Below, one piece after another: positions 35,304 through 44,671 of a stretch of DNA of 64,000 bases. The stretch is from Actinomycetota bacterium. Its GTDB lineage: Bacteria; Actinomycetota; CADDZG01; JAHWKV01. The notes below the pieces were generated by a model that made no database searches, was not told where the DNA came from, and saw only the letters and a list, made by a program, of their open reading frames with translations. The stretch is taken from contig JAUJPC010000001.1 in the NCBI GenBank assembly GCA_030447305.1, forward strand, positions 124,001 through 188,000, written 5' to 3'. The translations under genes and the position numbers were made by a program. How positions within the stretch are numbered: the stretch's first letter is position 1; every line of letters starts with the position of its first letter.

Positions 35304-36265
35304 CCGGCCCGGCGGCGGTCTCCGGGCTGCTGGTGGTGGACAAGCCAGCCGGATGTACCTCACACGACATCGTCAACCGCCTGAGAAGGGTGTTCGGCAC
35401 CACCAAGGTGGGGCATGCAGGGACTCTGGACCCGGCGGCGACCGGAGTTCTGATTGCCGGCATCGGCAAGGCCACCAGACTCCTGGCTTTCCTGCAGGGC
35501 ACGGCCAAGGAGTACCGGGCCGAGGTCCGTTTTGGCGTTACGACCACCACTTTGGACGCCGAGGGCGAGATCCTGTTCGAGACCCCCTGCCGGCTGGACA
35601 TCGAGCTGGTCCGGGCGGCTGCCGAGACGTTCGTCGGTGAGATCAGCCAGGTTCCGCCGATGGTGTCCGCGGTGAAGATCGCCGGGGAGCCGCTGTACAA
35701 GGCGGCTCGAAGGGGAGAAGAGGTCGAAAGGGAGCCCCGTACCGTGCGCATCTACGCACTGGAGGTCTGCAGCTTCGACCCCGCTACCCAGTCGGCCACC
35801 CTCGATGTGAAGTGCTCCGGCGGCACCTACATTCGCACCCTGGCCGCCGACCTCGGCGAGTCCCTGGGTTCCGGCGCCCATCTTTCGGCGCTCCGCCGGC
35901 TGTCGGTCGGCTCGTTCAAGGAGTCGGAGTCAACTCCGTTGGACGCCCTGGAGAGGATGGACCGGGCGGAGGCTGAGGCGAGGGTGCTGCCGATGCGTGA
36001 GGCGATGCGTGACTTCCCCCGCCGGACCGTCGACGGAGCCGAGTTGGACGATGTCGCCCACGGGCGTGAGCTGCCGGCCGGCGAGGCGCCTCGGAGGCTG
36101 GGGGAGCTGCCGCTGATGACGATGAAACGCACGGGCGACCGCCCGGCCCACCAGGCCGGGATGACGGCCGGAATCCCGGTGGGAATTCTGGGGCCGGACG
36201 GCGAGCTGATCGCGGTGTACCGGCGGTCGGCAACGGGCCTGAAAGCTGCAGCGGTGCTGATATGA
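35300..36265 (+). CDS. truB: tRNA pseudouridine(55) synthase
   Basis: A 321-aa enzyme. The catalytic Asp is in HAGTLDPAATGVL, preceded by VDKPAGCTSHDIVNRLRR; the substrate loop KEYRAEVRFGVTTTTLDAEG follows. A C-terminal PUA-like extension is present. GTG start, overlapping the nrnA stop by 4 nt. Confidence 0.95.
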   Translation: MTGPAAVSGLLVVDKPAGCTSHDIVNRLRRVFGTTKVGHAGTLDPAATGVLIAGIGKATRLLAFLQGTAKEYRAEVRFGVTTTTLDAEGEILFETPCRLDIELVRAAAETFVGEISQVPPMVSAVKIAGEPLYKAARRGEEVEREPRTVRIYALEVCSFDPATQSATLDVKCSGGTYIRTLAADLGESLGSGAHLSALRRLSVGSFKESESTPLDALERMDRAEAEARVLPMREAMRDFPRRTVDGAELDDVAHGRELPAGEAPRRLGELPLMTMKRTGDRPAHQAGMTAGIPVGILGPDGELIAVYRRSATGLKAAAVLI

Positions 36266-37176
36266 GGGTGGTCAGAGGTATCGAGGACTCGCCCGGCGTC
36301 CCCACCGCCGTAACGGTCGGCAACTTCTATGCGGTGCACAAGGGCCATCAGTCGCTCATACGCAAGGTGAAGCGTCGAGCCGCGGAGCTGGATGCCCTGG
36401 CGACTGTGGTGACTTTCGAGCCCCACCCGCAGAAGGTGCTGCGCGGGATCGGACCTCCGGGTCTTTGCACCCCCGATCGGAAGCTGGAGCTTCTGGAGGA
36501 GGCGGGCGTGGAGCAGGTGGTGATCCTGGCGTTTACTCCCGAGCTGTCCCGGGTTGAGCCGGAGGAGTTCATCGAACGGATCCTGGTCAAAGAGCTGGCG
36601 GTGAAGGCCATCGTCGTCGGCTCGGACTTCCGCTTCGGCCGCTACGCCCGGGGCGACGTCACGATGCTTAAGTCCTTCGGCCGCAGACTGGGCTTCTTCG
36701 TTGAGGGAGCCCGGATGGCGGAAGCCGACGGGCAAACCATCTCGAGCACAGCCATCCGCCATGCGCTGGCCGAAGGAGACGTGAAGTGGGCGGCAAAGGC
36801 CCTGGGTCGTCCCTACCGCCTGCCGGGCAAGGTGGTGCACGGGGCCGGGCGGGGCAGGGGGCTCGGTTTCCCCACCGCCAATCTGAACCCACCGCCCGAG
36901 GTCTGCCTTCCCGGCCCCGGCATCTACGCGGGTTACACGCTGAACGCCGGCCGCCGGCTCCCAAGCGCCATCAGCGTTGGGACGAATCCCACCTTCGGCG
37001 AAAACCCGCTGAGCGTCGAAGCGTTCGTCATCGACTTCGAGGGAGACCTCTACGGCCGGGAGGTTGAGTTCGAGTTCACCGCCCGGCTGCGGGACCACGT
37101 TGCATTTCCTAGCGTCGAGGCCCTCAACGAGGCGATCGCTGCCGACGTGGAGGAAGTCCGGAGGATTCTGATCTAG
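36262..37176 (+). CDS. ribF: Bifunctional riboflavin kinase / FAD synthetase
   Basis: A 304-aa enzyme that makes FMN and FAD. The N-terminal FAD synthetase has TVGNFYAVHKGHQSLI (nucleotidyltransferase H-x-G-H; most relatives read FDGVHLGH, so FYA is unusual), then GSDFRFGRYARGDV and SSTAIRHALAEGD. The C-terminal kinase has GRGLGFPTANL and PSAISVGTNPTFGE. It ends the translation operon. Confidence 0.95.
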   Translation: MRVVRGIEDSPGVPTAVTVGNFYAVHKGHQSLIRKVKRRAAELDALATVVTFEPHPQKVLRGIGPPGLCTPDRKLELLEEAGVEQVVILAFTPELSRVEPEEFIERILVKELAVKAIVVGSDFRFGRYARGDVTMLKSFGRRLGFFVEGARMAEADGQTISSTAIRHALAEGDVKWAAKALGRPYRLPGKVVHGAGRGRGLGFPTANLNPPPEVCLPGPGIYAGYTLNAGRRLPSAISVGTNPTFGENPLSVEAFVIDFEGDLYGREVEFEFTARLRDHVAFPSVEALNEAIAADVEEVRRILI

Positions 37177-37180
37177 GTCT

Positions 37181-37894
37181 CTACCGGATTGAGTGGCTTC
37201 CGCCCCGCCTGCCGGTGCTCCGCATGCCCCGGCGCCGGGAGGGCCTGCGGCTTCTCAGGTACACGAACAGAAGGATCGCACCCGCCACTATGGCGAGGAA
37301 GGGAACCAGCGAGCCGTCCTCGCTGGCCGGATCGGCATCCTGCAGCGCCGTGACCAGGTCTTTGGACGTCGCGGTCGGGGTAGGGGAAGGGCTCTCCGTG
37401 GGCGACGGAGAGGGCTCCGGACTGGGAGTAGGTGAAGGCATGAGCTCGGAACTGAGGGCCCCTGCGTCGGAGGTCGTGCTCGGCCTGGTGGTGCGGGCGC
37501 GGGTGCCGGTGCCGGTGGCGGTGCCGGTCCCGGTGGTGGTCGATCTTCGGGTTGTCGTGGTCCTCCTGGATGGAGGGGGTGGGGGAGCGGGAGGTTGGGG
37601 GCGGCCCGAGGAGCCGGGCTGGCCAGCCTGGCTTGTTCCGTCCTCTCCGCCGGAGTTCTGGCCATCCGCATTGTCACTTCCGTCCTGGCCGGCAACGCCG
37701 GGCTGACTTTCTGCGTCGTCAGTGTTGACGTCGGAGTCACCGCCAATACCCTGGCCTTGTGCTGGACTGCTTTGATTCGGGTCGTCGCAGGTCATGGGAA
37801 AGCAGCCTTGTGCAGAGGCAGGACCGGCTTGCGAGAGGCATGCCAGAATTGCCACGGCCACTAACAGGAGCTTGGGGCCCGCGGAACGCCGCAT
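37181..37894 (-). CDS. Putative cell-surface protein with low-complexity stalk and C-terminal anchor helix
   Basis: A 237-aa protein without a recognisable domain. A signal peptide ends near residue 29 (SQAGPASAQ), two cysteines follow ([11 protein letters not shown]), then about 150 residues rich in Gly/Ser/Asp/Thr/Pro, including Pro runs, [14 protein letters not shown] and a [13 protein letters not shown] stretch. A hydrophobic helix [15 protein letters not shown] and an Arg-rich tail end the protein. This is an anchored stalk rather than an enzyme. Confidence 0.65.
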   Translation of the reverse strand: MRRSAGPKLLLVAVAILACLSQAGPASAQGCFPMTCDDPNQSSPAQGQGIGGDSDVNTDDAESQPGVAGQDGSDNADGQNSGGEDGTSQAGQPGSSGRPQPPAPPPPPSRRTTTTRRSTTTGTGTATGTGTRARTTRPSTTSDAGALSSELMPSPTPSPEPSPSPTESPSPTPTATSKDLVTALQDADPASEDGSLVPFLAIVAGAILLFVYLRSRRPSRRRGMRSTGRRGGSHSIR

Positions 37895-38056
37895 GCCTGC
37901 CAGTCTAGGGCAACCGATTTCCGCCGGTCTATTTTTTCCCGAGATTTCTCGCGAAGCAGCGGTCGGAAGGCGGCGGGGCCTGCATCTGCTAATATCGAAG
38001 CACTACCGGCAGTGCAGGGCATGGTCCCTCGCGTAGCGATCCAGACAGAAGGTTCT

Positions 38057-38326
38057 ATGGCACTCGACTCCACAGGCAAGACTCGGATCATCGCGGACCA
38101 TCGCCGGTCCGACACCGACACCGGCTCTCCCGAGGTCCAGGTGGCGATCTTCTCCAAGCGGATCACCGAGCTGACCGACCATCTGCGGACCCACAAGGCG
38201 GATCACTCCTCTCGCCGGGGCCTGTTGCGCCTCGTCGGCCGCCGCAAGAGGCTGCTGGAATACCTGAAGAAAGAAGATGTCGAAAGATACCGGTCCCTGA
38301 TCGAGAGCTTGGGACTGCGTCGATAG
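38057..38326 (+). CDS. rpsO: 30S ribosomal protein S15
   Basis: An 89-aa protein with [20 protein letters not shown], then [20 protein letters not shown] and [17 protein letters not shown], the classic S15 blocks. Divergent from the surface protein and followed by pnp, the conserved rpsO-pnp pair. Confidence 0.97.
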   Translation: MALDSTGKTRIIADHRRSDTDTGSPEVQVAIFSKRITELTDHLRTHKADHSSRRGLLRLVGRRKRLLEYLKKEDVERYRSLIESLGLRR

Positions 38327-38373
38327 GACCGCCGTAGAGAAAGAGAAAGAGAGGGCCTTCTAGAGTCCTGAAC

Positions 38374-38393
38374 GCAACGCACAAGCGTTGCGA
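38374..38393 (+). promoter_or_regulatory. Hairpin between rpsO and pnp (8-bp perfect stem)
   Basis: CGCAACGC, loop ACAA, GCGTTGCG: a perfect eight-pair stem. It is followed by AAATCGGG, not by a U run, so it is more likely an RNA-processing or stability element than a terminator. Confidence 0.55.
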
Positions 38394-38418
38394 AATCGGG
38401 AGGAAGGATCACCTACCA

Positions 38419-38474
38419 CCAGTTATCAGTTGCGAGCGCTTAACGTCCGCTGAGCTCTCACAACTGACAACTGG
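38419..38474 (+). promoter_or_regulatory. Long stem-loop in the pnp leader
   Basis: CCAGTTATCAGTTG pairs with CAACTGACAACTGG over 14 positions with a single mismatch; an inner AGCG/CGCT can extend it. No U run follows. It stands 40 nt before pnp. In other bacteria a long pnp leader duplex is cut by RNase III and used by PNPase to repress its own mRNA, and this could be the equivalent. Confidence 0.6.
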
Positions 38475-38513
38475 CAAGAAAGGCTCCGCCTCCCGCAATC
38501 ATGTGGAGGAACA

Positions 38514-40796
38514 ATGAGCGAAATTCATTCCGTCGAACGCAAGATCGGCGAGCCCGTAGTCAAGTTCGAAACCGGCCGTCTGGCCAAGCTGGCCGACGGC
38601 GCAGTCCTCGCCTCCATCGGCGAGACCACAATCACGGTGGCCGTCACCGCAGCCGGCAGCGTGCGTGAAGGCACCGACTTCTTCCCCCTTACCGTTGACA
38701 TCGAGGAGCGGATGTACGCGGCAGGCAAGATCCCCGGCGGATTCTTCCGCCGTGAGGGCAAGGCGTCCGAGAAGGCGACGTTAACCGCCCGCCTGATCGA
38801 CCGGCCCCTGCGCCCCTGCTTTCCCGAAGGCTTCCGCAACGACGTTCACGTCGTGGCCATCGTCAACGGCGTCGACATGGAGAACCCTTACGACGTCCTG
38901 GCGATCAACTCCGCATCGGCAGCGCTGATGCTTTCCGGGATCCCCTTCGAGGGGCCGGTTGGGGCAGTCCGCATCGCCCATCTCAATGGCGACTGGGTCG
39001 CCAACCCCTCCTGGGACCAGGGTGAGGAGGCCACCTTTGAGATGGTGGTGGCCGGGCGCCGCAGCGCCGACGGAGGAGTCGACGTTTTGATGGTCGAGGC
39101 CGGCGCCACCGAGATCTCACTCGACCTGGTTGTCGAGGGCGCCGTTGAGATCACCGAGGAAGTGGTCGCCGGTGGGCTGGAGGCTTCCAAGGAGGGCATC
39201 CTGGCGGCCATCGAGCTGCAGGAGGAGCTGGTCGGCAAGGCCGGCAGCAAGGAGCAGCGCAAGAGGTTCGTCATTGCGACCGACGTGGAGGAGGACGTCT
39301 ACTCCAAGGTCAAGGCAGCGGCAGAAGCCGACATCGGTAAGGCCATTGCCATCGCCGACAAGGAGGACCGCGAGCTGACCCTTGAGGAGATCGGCACCAA
39401 GGTCACCGACGACCTGGCGACCGAGTTCGCCGATCGTACCGGAGAGGTGAAGGCGGCCATCCGCAAGCTCACCAAGACCCTCATCCGGTCCCGGATCGTC
39501 AACGACGGCGTGCGCATCGACGGCCGCGGCCTGACCGACATCCGCGAGATCTCCTGCGAGGTCGGCCTCATACCGCGGGTTCACGGCACCGGCCTTTTCA
39601 ACCGGGGCCAGACGCAGGTGCTGTCCACCGTCACGCTGGGCATGCTCAAGATGGAGCAGCAGCTGGACGACCTGGGCGTGCAGGATCACAAGCGCTACAT
39701 GCACCACTACAACTTCCCGCCCTTCTCCACCGGTGAAACCGGCTTCATGCGCGGTCCCAAGCGGCGTGAGATCGGCCACGGCGCACTGGCGGAGCGGGCG
39801 CTGCTGCCGGTCATCCCGGACCCGGAGGACTTCCCCTACGCTTTGAGGGTGGTCAGCGAGGTCATGAGCTCCAACGGCTCCACCTCCATGGCCAGTGTCT
39901 GCGCCTCCACCCTGTGCCTCATGGATGCCGGTGCGCCGATCAAGGCCCCGGTGACCGGAATCGCAATGGGACTGATCAAGGAGGGCGACAAGTTCGTCAC
40001 CCTCACCGACATCTTGGGGGCCGAGGACGGCTACGGCGACATGGACTTCAAGGTCGCCGGCACCACAGGCATGATCACTGCCCTGCAGCTGGACACCAAG
40101 ATCACCGGCATCCCCACTGAAGTCCTGGCTGCCGCCTTGAACCAGGCGCGAGACGCCCGCCTGTACATCCTGGACAAGATCGCCGAGGTACTTCCGGCGC
40201 CCCGCCCCGAGCTCAACCCCAACTCGCCCCGGGTGGTTGCCATCAAGATCCCGGTCGACAAGATCGGCGAGGTCATCGGCCCGAAGGGCAAGCGGATCAA
40301 TGAGATCGTCGCCATCACCGGGGTTCAGATCGACATCGAGGACGACGGCACGGTCCGCATCGGAGCGGTCGAGCAGTCGGCAGCCGACGAGGCCCGCCGC
40401 ATGATCGAAGAGGTCGCCAACCCGAAAATTCCCGAGCCGGGGGAGCGCTTCCAGGGCAGGGTCGTGAAGATTGTCGACTTCGGCGCCTTCGTGAACCTGA
40501 CCGGTGGAACGGACGGGCTGGTGCACATCTCGAAGCTGGGCGGCGACATCCGCCTGGCCCGGGTGGAGGACGTGCTTTCCGAGGGCGACACGCTGGAGGT
40601 GGAGGTCACCGAGATCGACTCACGGGGCAAGATCTCGCTCACGCCGGTCAACCTGCCTCCTCGGGTGGCCGAGCTGCCTGCCGACTACGAGGCCCGCAAC
40701 CCTCGCCAGCCACGGTCCGGGGGGGACCGCCCCCGCCGTGACGGCGATCGAGACCGCGGTGGACGGCGCCCGGCAGGACGAGGTTCCCGCTACTGA
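38514..40796 (+). CDS. pnp: Polyribonucleotide nucleotidyltransferase (PNPase)
   Basis: A 760-aa phosphorolytic 3'-5' exonuclease. Two RNase PH domains flank a helical linker (first LTVDIEERMYAAGKIPGGFF; second TQVLSTVTLGMLKMEQQ and SNGSTSMASVCASTLC). KH (EVIGPKGKRINEIVAITGV) and S1 (RFQGRVVKIVDFGAFVNLTG) follow. The end is Arg/Gly/Asp-rich. It is part of the RNA decay set here, with RNase J, RNase Y and RNase PH. Confidence 0.97.
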   Translation: MSEIHSVERKIGEPVVKFETGRLAKLADGAVLASIGETTITVAVTAAGSVREGTDFFPLTVDIEERMYAAGKIPGGFFRREGKASEKATLTARLIDRPLRPCFPEGFRNDVHVVAIVNGVDMENPYDVLAINSASAALMLSGIPFEGPVGAVRIAHLNGDWVANPSWDQGEEATFEMVVAGRRSADGGVDVLMVEAGATEISLDLVVEGAVEITEEVVAGGLEASKEGILAAIELQEELVGKAGSKEQRKRFVIATDVEEDVYSKVKAAAEADIGKAIAIADKEDRELTLEEIGTKVTDDLATEFADRTGEVKAAIRKLTKTLIRSRIVNDGVRIDGRGLTDIREISCEVGLIPRVHGTGLFNRGQTQVLSTVTLGMLKMEQQLDDLGVQDHKRYMHHYNFPPFSTGETGFMRGPKRREIGHGALAERALLPVIPDPEDFPYALRVVSEVMSSNGSTSMASVCASTLCLMDAGAPIKAPVTGIAMGLIKEGDKFVTLTDILGAEDGYGDMDFKVAGTTGMITALQLDTKITGIPTEVLAAALNQARDARLYILDKIAEVLPAPRPELNPNSPRVVAIKIPVDKIGEVIGPKGKRINEIVAITGVQIDIEDDGTVRIGAVEQSAADEARRMIEEVANPKIPEPGERFQGRVVKIVDFGAFVNLTGGTDGLVHISKLGGDIRLARVEDVLSEGDTLEVEVTEIDSRGKISLTPVNLPPRVAELPADYEARNPRQPRSGGDRPRRDGDRDRGGRRPAGRGSRY

Positions 40797-42064
40797 CCCA
40801 ATCGAGCCGCCCGCTTGAAAGGACGGTCCTCCCCAGCGGACTGACGGTACTGACCGAATGCATGCCGGAAGTCCGCTCGGTGGCGATCGGCTACTGGGTG
40901 GGGGTCGGCTCACGCGACGAGCCGGCGGCCCTCCAGGGGTCGTCCCACTTCCTCGAGCACCTTCTTTTCAAGGGCACTCCCACCCGGACGGCCCGGGACA
41001 TAGCCGAGACCTTCGATGCGGTCGGCGGAGAAGCCAACGCCTTCAGCGAGAAGGAGTACACGTGCTACTACGGCCGCGTCCTGGACAAGGACCTCCCGAT
41101 GGCGGCCGAGGTGCTGTCCGACATGATCCGTAACTCGCTGATCGCCCCGGGCGACATCGAAGCCGAGCGCAACGTCATCCTCGAGGAGCTTGCGATGCAC
41201 GAGGACACGCCGGAGGACCTCATCCACGACTTCTTCGCCGAAACCGTTTTCGGGGATCACCCACTGGGCCGGGAGGTCATGGGGACTATCGAAACCGTTC
41301 AGTCCATCGACCAAGCCGCCCTTAGATCCTTCCACCGGCAGAACTACCGGTCCCACAACATCGTTGTTGCCGCTGCCGGCAACGTCGACCACGAGGACGT
41401 GGTCCGCGGGATAGCGGACGGTTTCGGGCCCGCCGACGACATACAGGTCCGGCAGACCGCCGAGCCGGCCCCCGCCGCGCACCTTAAGGTTTTGAGCCGG
41501 CCAACCGAGGGAGCCCACATCGTCATCGGAGGCCTGGGCTATCCGAGCCGGCACCCCCTGAGATTTGCCTGGGGTGCATTGGACACGTTGCTCGGCGGAA
41601 GCATGTCGTCGCGGCTGTTTCAGGAGATCCGGGAGATGCGGGGCCTCGCCTACTCGGTCTTCTCGTACCGCAACCTGTTCACCGAAACGGGAGCCTACGG
41701 AATCTACGCCGGCACCGCTCCGGAAACCGCTCGAGAGGTGGTCGAGCTCGTCGTCGGGGAGCTGGACCTGATGCTGGACTCGGGCATCTCCCATGCCGAG
41801 CTGGAGCGGGCGAAGGGCCATATGAGGGGCGCGGTGGTGCTGGCACTCGAGGACCCCGCTTCCCGGATGACACGGCTCGGTAAGTCGGAGATCGCGGGCG
41901 GCGAGCTGCTGTCGATAGATGAGATCATCGCCCGCGTCGACGCGGTCACGGTGGACGACGTGGCCACGGTGGCGAAGGACCTGCTGCAGCCGGAAAGCCG
42001 GATCCTCACCGCGATCGGTCCCTTCGACGCCGAGGACTTCGCCGGCTGGCCCGCCGCCGGCTAG
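40793..42064 (+). CDS. M16-family zinc metallopeptidase
   Basis: About 423 aa, like actinobacterial processing peptidases next to pnp. The inverted zinc motif H-x-x-E-H is SHFLEHLLFKGT, with the distal Glu in the NVILEELAMHEDTPEDL region, and LLGGSMSSRLFQEIRE in the second half. The conserved N-terminal strand (LERTVLPSGLTVLTE) lies upstream of the first ATG (40862). The only fitting start is CTG at 40793, which overlaps the pnp stop as CTGA. Using the ATG would delete a core strand. Substrate unknown. Confidence 0.85.
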   Translation: MTQSSRPLERTVLPSGLTVLTECMPEVRSVAIGYWVGVGSRDEPAALQGSSHFLEHLLFKGTPTRTARDIAETFDAVGGEANAFSEKEYTCYYGRVLDKDLPMAAEVLSDMIRNSLIAPGDIEAERNVILEELAMHEDTPEDLIHDFFAETVFGDHPLGREVMGTIETVQSIDQAALRSFHRQNYRSHNIVVAAAGNVDHEDVVRGIADGFGPADDIQVRQTAEPAPAAHLKVLSRPTEGAHIVIGGLGYPSRHPLRFAWGALDTLLGGSMSSRLFQEIREMRGLAYSVFSYRNLFTETGAYGIYAGTAPETAREVVELVVGELDLMLDSGISHAELERAKGHMRGAVVLALEDPASRMTRLGKSEIAGGELLSIDEIIARVDAVTVDDVATVAKDLLQPESRILTAIGPFDAEDFAGWPAAG

Positions 42065-42074
42065 AAGGAGCGAC

Positions 42075-42815
42075 ATGATTCGGGTTGCCGTACTGGGGGC
42101 GAACGGCCGGATGGGGCGGGAGGTCTGTGCCGCGGTCGAGGCGGAGCCGGACCTGGACCTCACGGAGCAGGTGGACATCGGCCTGGGGAGCCTCGATGCC
42201 CTGGTTGAGTCACAGGTTCAGGTGGCCGTGGACTTCACCAACGCCGAGGCGGCCGCCGAGAACATCCCCTGGTGCATCAAGAACGGCATTCACGTCGTGG
42301 TCGGCTCCTCTGGAATTCCTCCCCACGTCATCGATGAGATAGCCGAGCTCTGCCCCAGGTGCGAGGGCAACGTGCTGATCGCACCCAATTTCGCCATCGG
42401 AGCCGTTTTGTCGATGAAGTTCGCCGAGATGGCAGCCGCATGGATGCCCGACGCCGAGATCATCGAGCTGCACCACAGCGGCAAGATGGACTCCCCGTCG
42501 GGTACCGCGTTGAACACCGTCGAAGGGATACTCAAGGGCCGCAAGCAGTTACCCGCCGACCGACCCGGAACTCTTAAGGAGAACTTGCCGGGAGCCAGGG
42601 GGGCCGAGCGGCAGGGGGTGCACATCCATAGTGTGCGCCTCCCCGGACTCGTGGCCCACCAGGAGGTCATATTCGGAGGGCCGGGTCAGACGCTGACGAT
42701 CCGGCACGACTCGGTCGACCGCAAGTCGTTCATGCCGGGTGTCATATTGGGCATTCGGCGGATAATCAGCCATCCCGGGCTCACCATCGGCCTGGAGCAC
42801 TACCTGGGCCTTTAG
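42075..42815 (+). CDS. dapB: 4-hydroxy-tetrahydrodipicolinate reductase
   Basis: A 246-aa enzyme of the DAP/lysine pathway. NAD(P)-binding AVLGANGRMGREV, VDFTNAEAAAENI, and the catalytic ELHHSGKMDSPSGTA (His pair and Lys). SD AAGGAG 5 nt before the ATG. The order M16-dapB is common in actinobacteria. Confidence 0.95.
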   Translation: MIRVAVLGANGRMGREVCAAVEAEPDLDLTEQVDIGLGSLDALVESQVQVAVDFTNAEAAAENIPWCIKNGIHVVVGSSGIPPHVIDEIAELCPRCEGNVLIAPNFAIGAVLSMKFAEMAAAWMPDAEIIELHHSGKMDSPSGTALNTVEGILKGRKQLPADRPGTLKENLPGARGAERQGVHIHSVRLPGLVAHQEVIFGGPGQTLTIRHDSVDRKSFMPGVILGIRRIISHPGLTIGLEHYLGL

Positions 42816-43593
42816 GCGCCCCCTTGGCAGGGACCGGGTGGAGCATCCAGACATTGGGCTCCCAGTAGCTCCCCACGTCGTGCTCTCGGTCTATCTGCAG
42901 GGTCGAAAGGCCGTGAGGAAAGACGTAGGTACCGGTCGCAGGGAAGGCCATGCCGGTCCAGTTCTCCCACTCAGCTACGGTTGCCGTGATCTGAAGCGAC
43001 CGAGGGGCCGGTTTGAGGACCTTCGCGCCCAGCGCAACATGAATCCGCATCCACGGATCGAACGGCAAGCCGTCGGCTGCTTTCCAGTGCACGTACTCGT
43101 CGATCGGAGTCAGCGGGTAGCGCTCCTTTAAGTTGGGCCTCACCGGCGCCAGGAGGTTCCGAAACCCGCGCTCTGTCGCCAGAGCCGCCATTGCCTTCAG
43201 CAATAGAGCCCCGAGGCCTTTCGACCGGTTCTCGGGCGGCACCTCGGCCGCAATCGCCGACAGCGCATTGGGAGGTTGGGGCCATCCGGCGAAGGCCCGC
43301 CTGACCAGGTCGTCGATCCCGGAGGGCAGGTTGTCCGGATTCTCATCCCAGACCAGGGGGATCGTGTTGCCCCGGGCGAGCATCTCGCCGGACCGATCGT
43401 GCACCAGCACGAACTGGAACTCCGCAAAGGTTTCGTAGAGACCGCCCCACAGCGGGCCCAGCACGTCACCGTGCCGGTTGTACTCGGGCCAGAGGCCGGG
43501 GAAGCGTTCATCGAACCGGGAGGTCCGGTCGGGCTCCTGGGAGTGCGGGACCACCCTGACCGTCTCCGCACCCCAGCGAAGAAGGATGCTCAC
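42781..43593 (-). CDS. GNAT-like acetyltransferase
   Basis: About 270 aa. The acetyl-CoA loop is visible as ENRSKGLGALLLKAMAALA (R-x-x-G-x-G), preceded by a beta strand LSAIAAEVPP. Otherwise the protein is only distantly like GNAT families; the WENWTGMAFPATGTYVFP end may be a separate small domain. I choose the GTG at 43593 (SILLRWGAETV); the frame is open further but runs into non-family sequence. Its 3' end overlaps dapB by 35 bp on the opposite strand. Substrate unknown. Confidence 0.7.
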   Translation of the reverse strand: MSILLRWGAETVRVVPHSQEPDRTSRFDERFPGLWPEYNRHGDVLGPLWGGLYETFAEFQFVLVHDRSGEMLARGNTIPLVWDENPDNLPSGIDDLVRRAFAGWPQPPNALSAIAAEVPPENRSKGLGALLLKAMAALATERGFRNLLAPVRPNLKERYPLTPIDEYVHWKAADGLPFDPWMRIHVALGAKVLKPAPRSLQITATVAEWENWTGMAFPATGTYVFPHGLSTLQIDREHDVGSYWEPNVWMLHPVPAKGAPKGPGSAPGRW

Positions 43594-43773
43594 GGGCGGA
43601 CCGGCTCCAAGCGGGTTGTTACAATCCCCCTGGACAACTCTTTCGAGCCAAATTGGAGCGCGCCGTCTCGTGCCTGAAGGCGCAAGTTCGGTCGCCGGAT
43701 GCAGGAAGTGAAGACCGGTCCTGTCTGATCCAAACCAGACCAGATGGGAAATCCCTTGGGAAAAGGAGCAGAG

Positions 43774-44658
43774 ATGGGCGGGCGATTCGGGGACCTCATC
43801 ACCGCCATGGTGACTCCGTTCGATCAGGATGGCAAAGTTAACCTCGACCAGGCCCAAAAGCTCGCGGCCTGGCTTAGCGAAAACGGGTCGGACGGGCTCG
43901 TCGTCGCCGGCTCCACCGGTGAGGCCTCCACGCTGACCGACGATGAGCAGAGGGATCTGTGGAAGGCGGTCAGGGAGGCGGTGGGGGACCGGACCACCAT
44001 CATCGGCGGCACCGGAAGCAATGACACCGCCCACGCCGTCCACCTGACCAAGGCAGCCGAGGAGGACGGTCTGGATGCTGCACTGGTGGTCACCCCGTAC
44101 TACAACCGGCCCCCCCAAAGCGGCCTGCTGGAGCACTTCCGGGCCGTAGCCGCCTCAACCTCTCTTCCTGTGATCCTGTACGACATCCCGGCTCGCAGCG
44201 TCGTCAAAATCGACCACGCCACGTTGATCGAGCTGGCGCAGATCGACAACGTCGTGGCCGTCAAGGACGCCGCAGGCAGCGCCCAGGGCGCCGCCCGCCT
44301 GGTTGCCGGCGCCCCGGAGGGGTTTCAGGTCTACTCGGGCAATGACGCAGACACGCTGCCCTGGCTCAGCGTCGGAGCGGTGGGAGTGATTGCGGTGGCG
44401 TCGCACATCGTCGGGCCTCAGATGGCGGAGATGATTCGCCTGTTCCGCTCCGGCGACCCCGACGGCGCCCGCAAGATCCACCTGGATTTGATGCCGGTGT
44501 TCGACGCTATGGGACTCACCACCAACCCGATACCCGTGAAGGCGTGCCTGGAGCTGATGGGGTATCGGGTGGGCGGACCGCGCCTGCCGTTGATCCCGGC
44601 GACCGGGGCGCAAACAGGCCAGCTCAGGGACGTTCTAACCTCCGCGGGGGTTCTTTGA
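43774..44658 (+). CDS. dapA: 4-hydroxy-tetrahydrodipicolinate synthase
   Basis: A 294-aa TIM-barrel aldolase. The Schiff-base Lys is in VVAVKDAAGS, the proton-relay Tyr in TPYYNRPPQSGLLEHF, and the pyruvate-binding loop is GSTGEASTL. ATG 43774 has AAGGAG 8 nt upstream. Followed by rnj, as in mycobacteria. Confidence 0.96.
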   Translation: MGGRFGDLITAMVTPFDQDGKVNLDQAQKLAAWLSENGSDGLVVAGSTGEASTLTDDEQRDLWKAVREAVGDRTTIIGGTGSNDTAHAVHLTKAAEEDGLDAALVVTPYYNRPPQSGLLEHFRAVAASTSLPVILYDIPARSVVKIDHATLIELAQIDNVVAVKDAAGSAQGAARLVAGAPEGFQVYSGNDADTLPWLSVGAVGVIAVASHIVGPQMAEMIRLFRSGDPDGARKIHLDLMPVFDAMGLTTNPIPVKACLELMGYRVGGPRLPLIPATGAQTGQLRDVLTSAGVL

Positions 44659-44671
44659 GTTTGAGCCCCGC

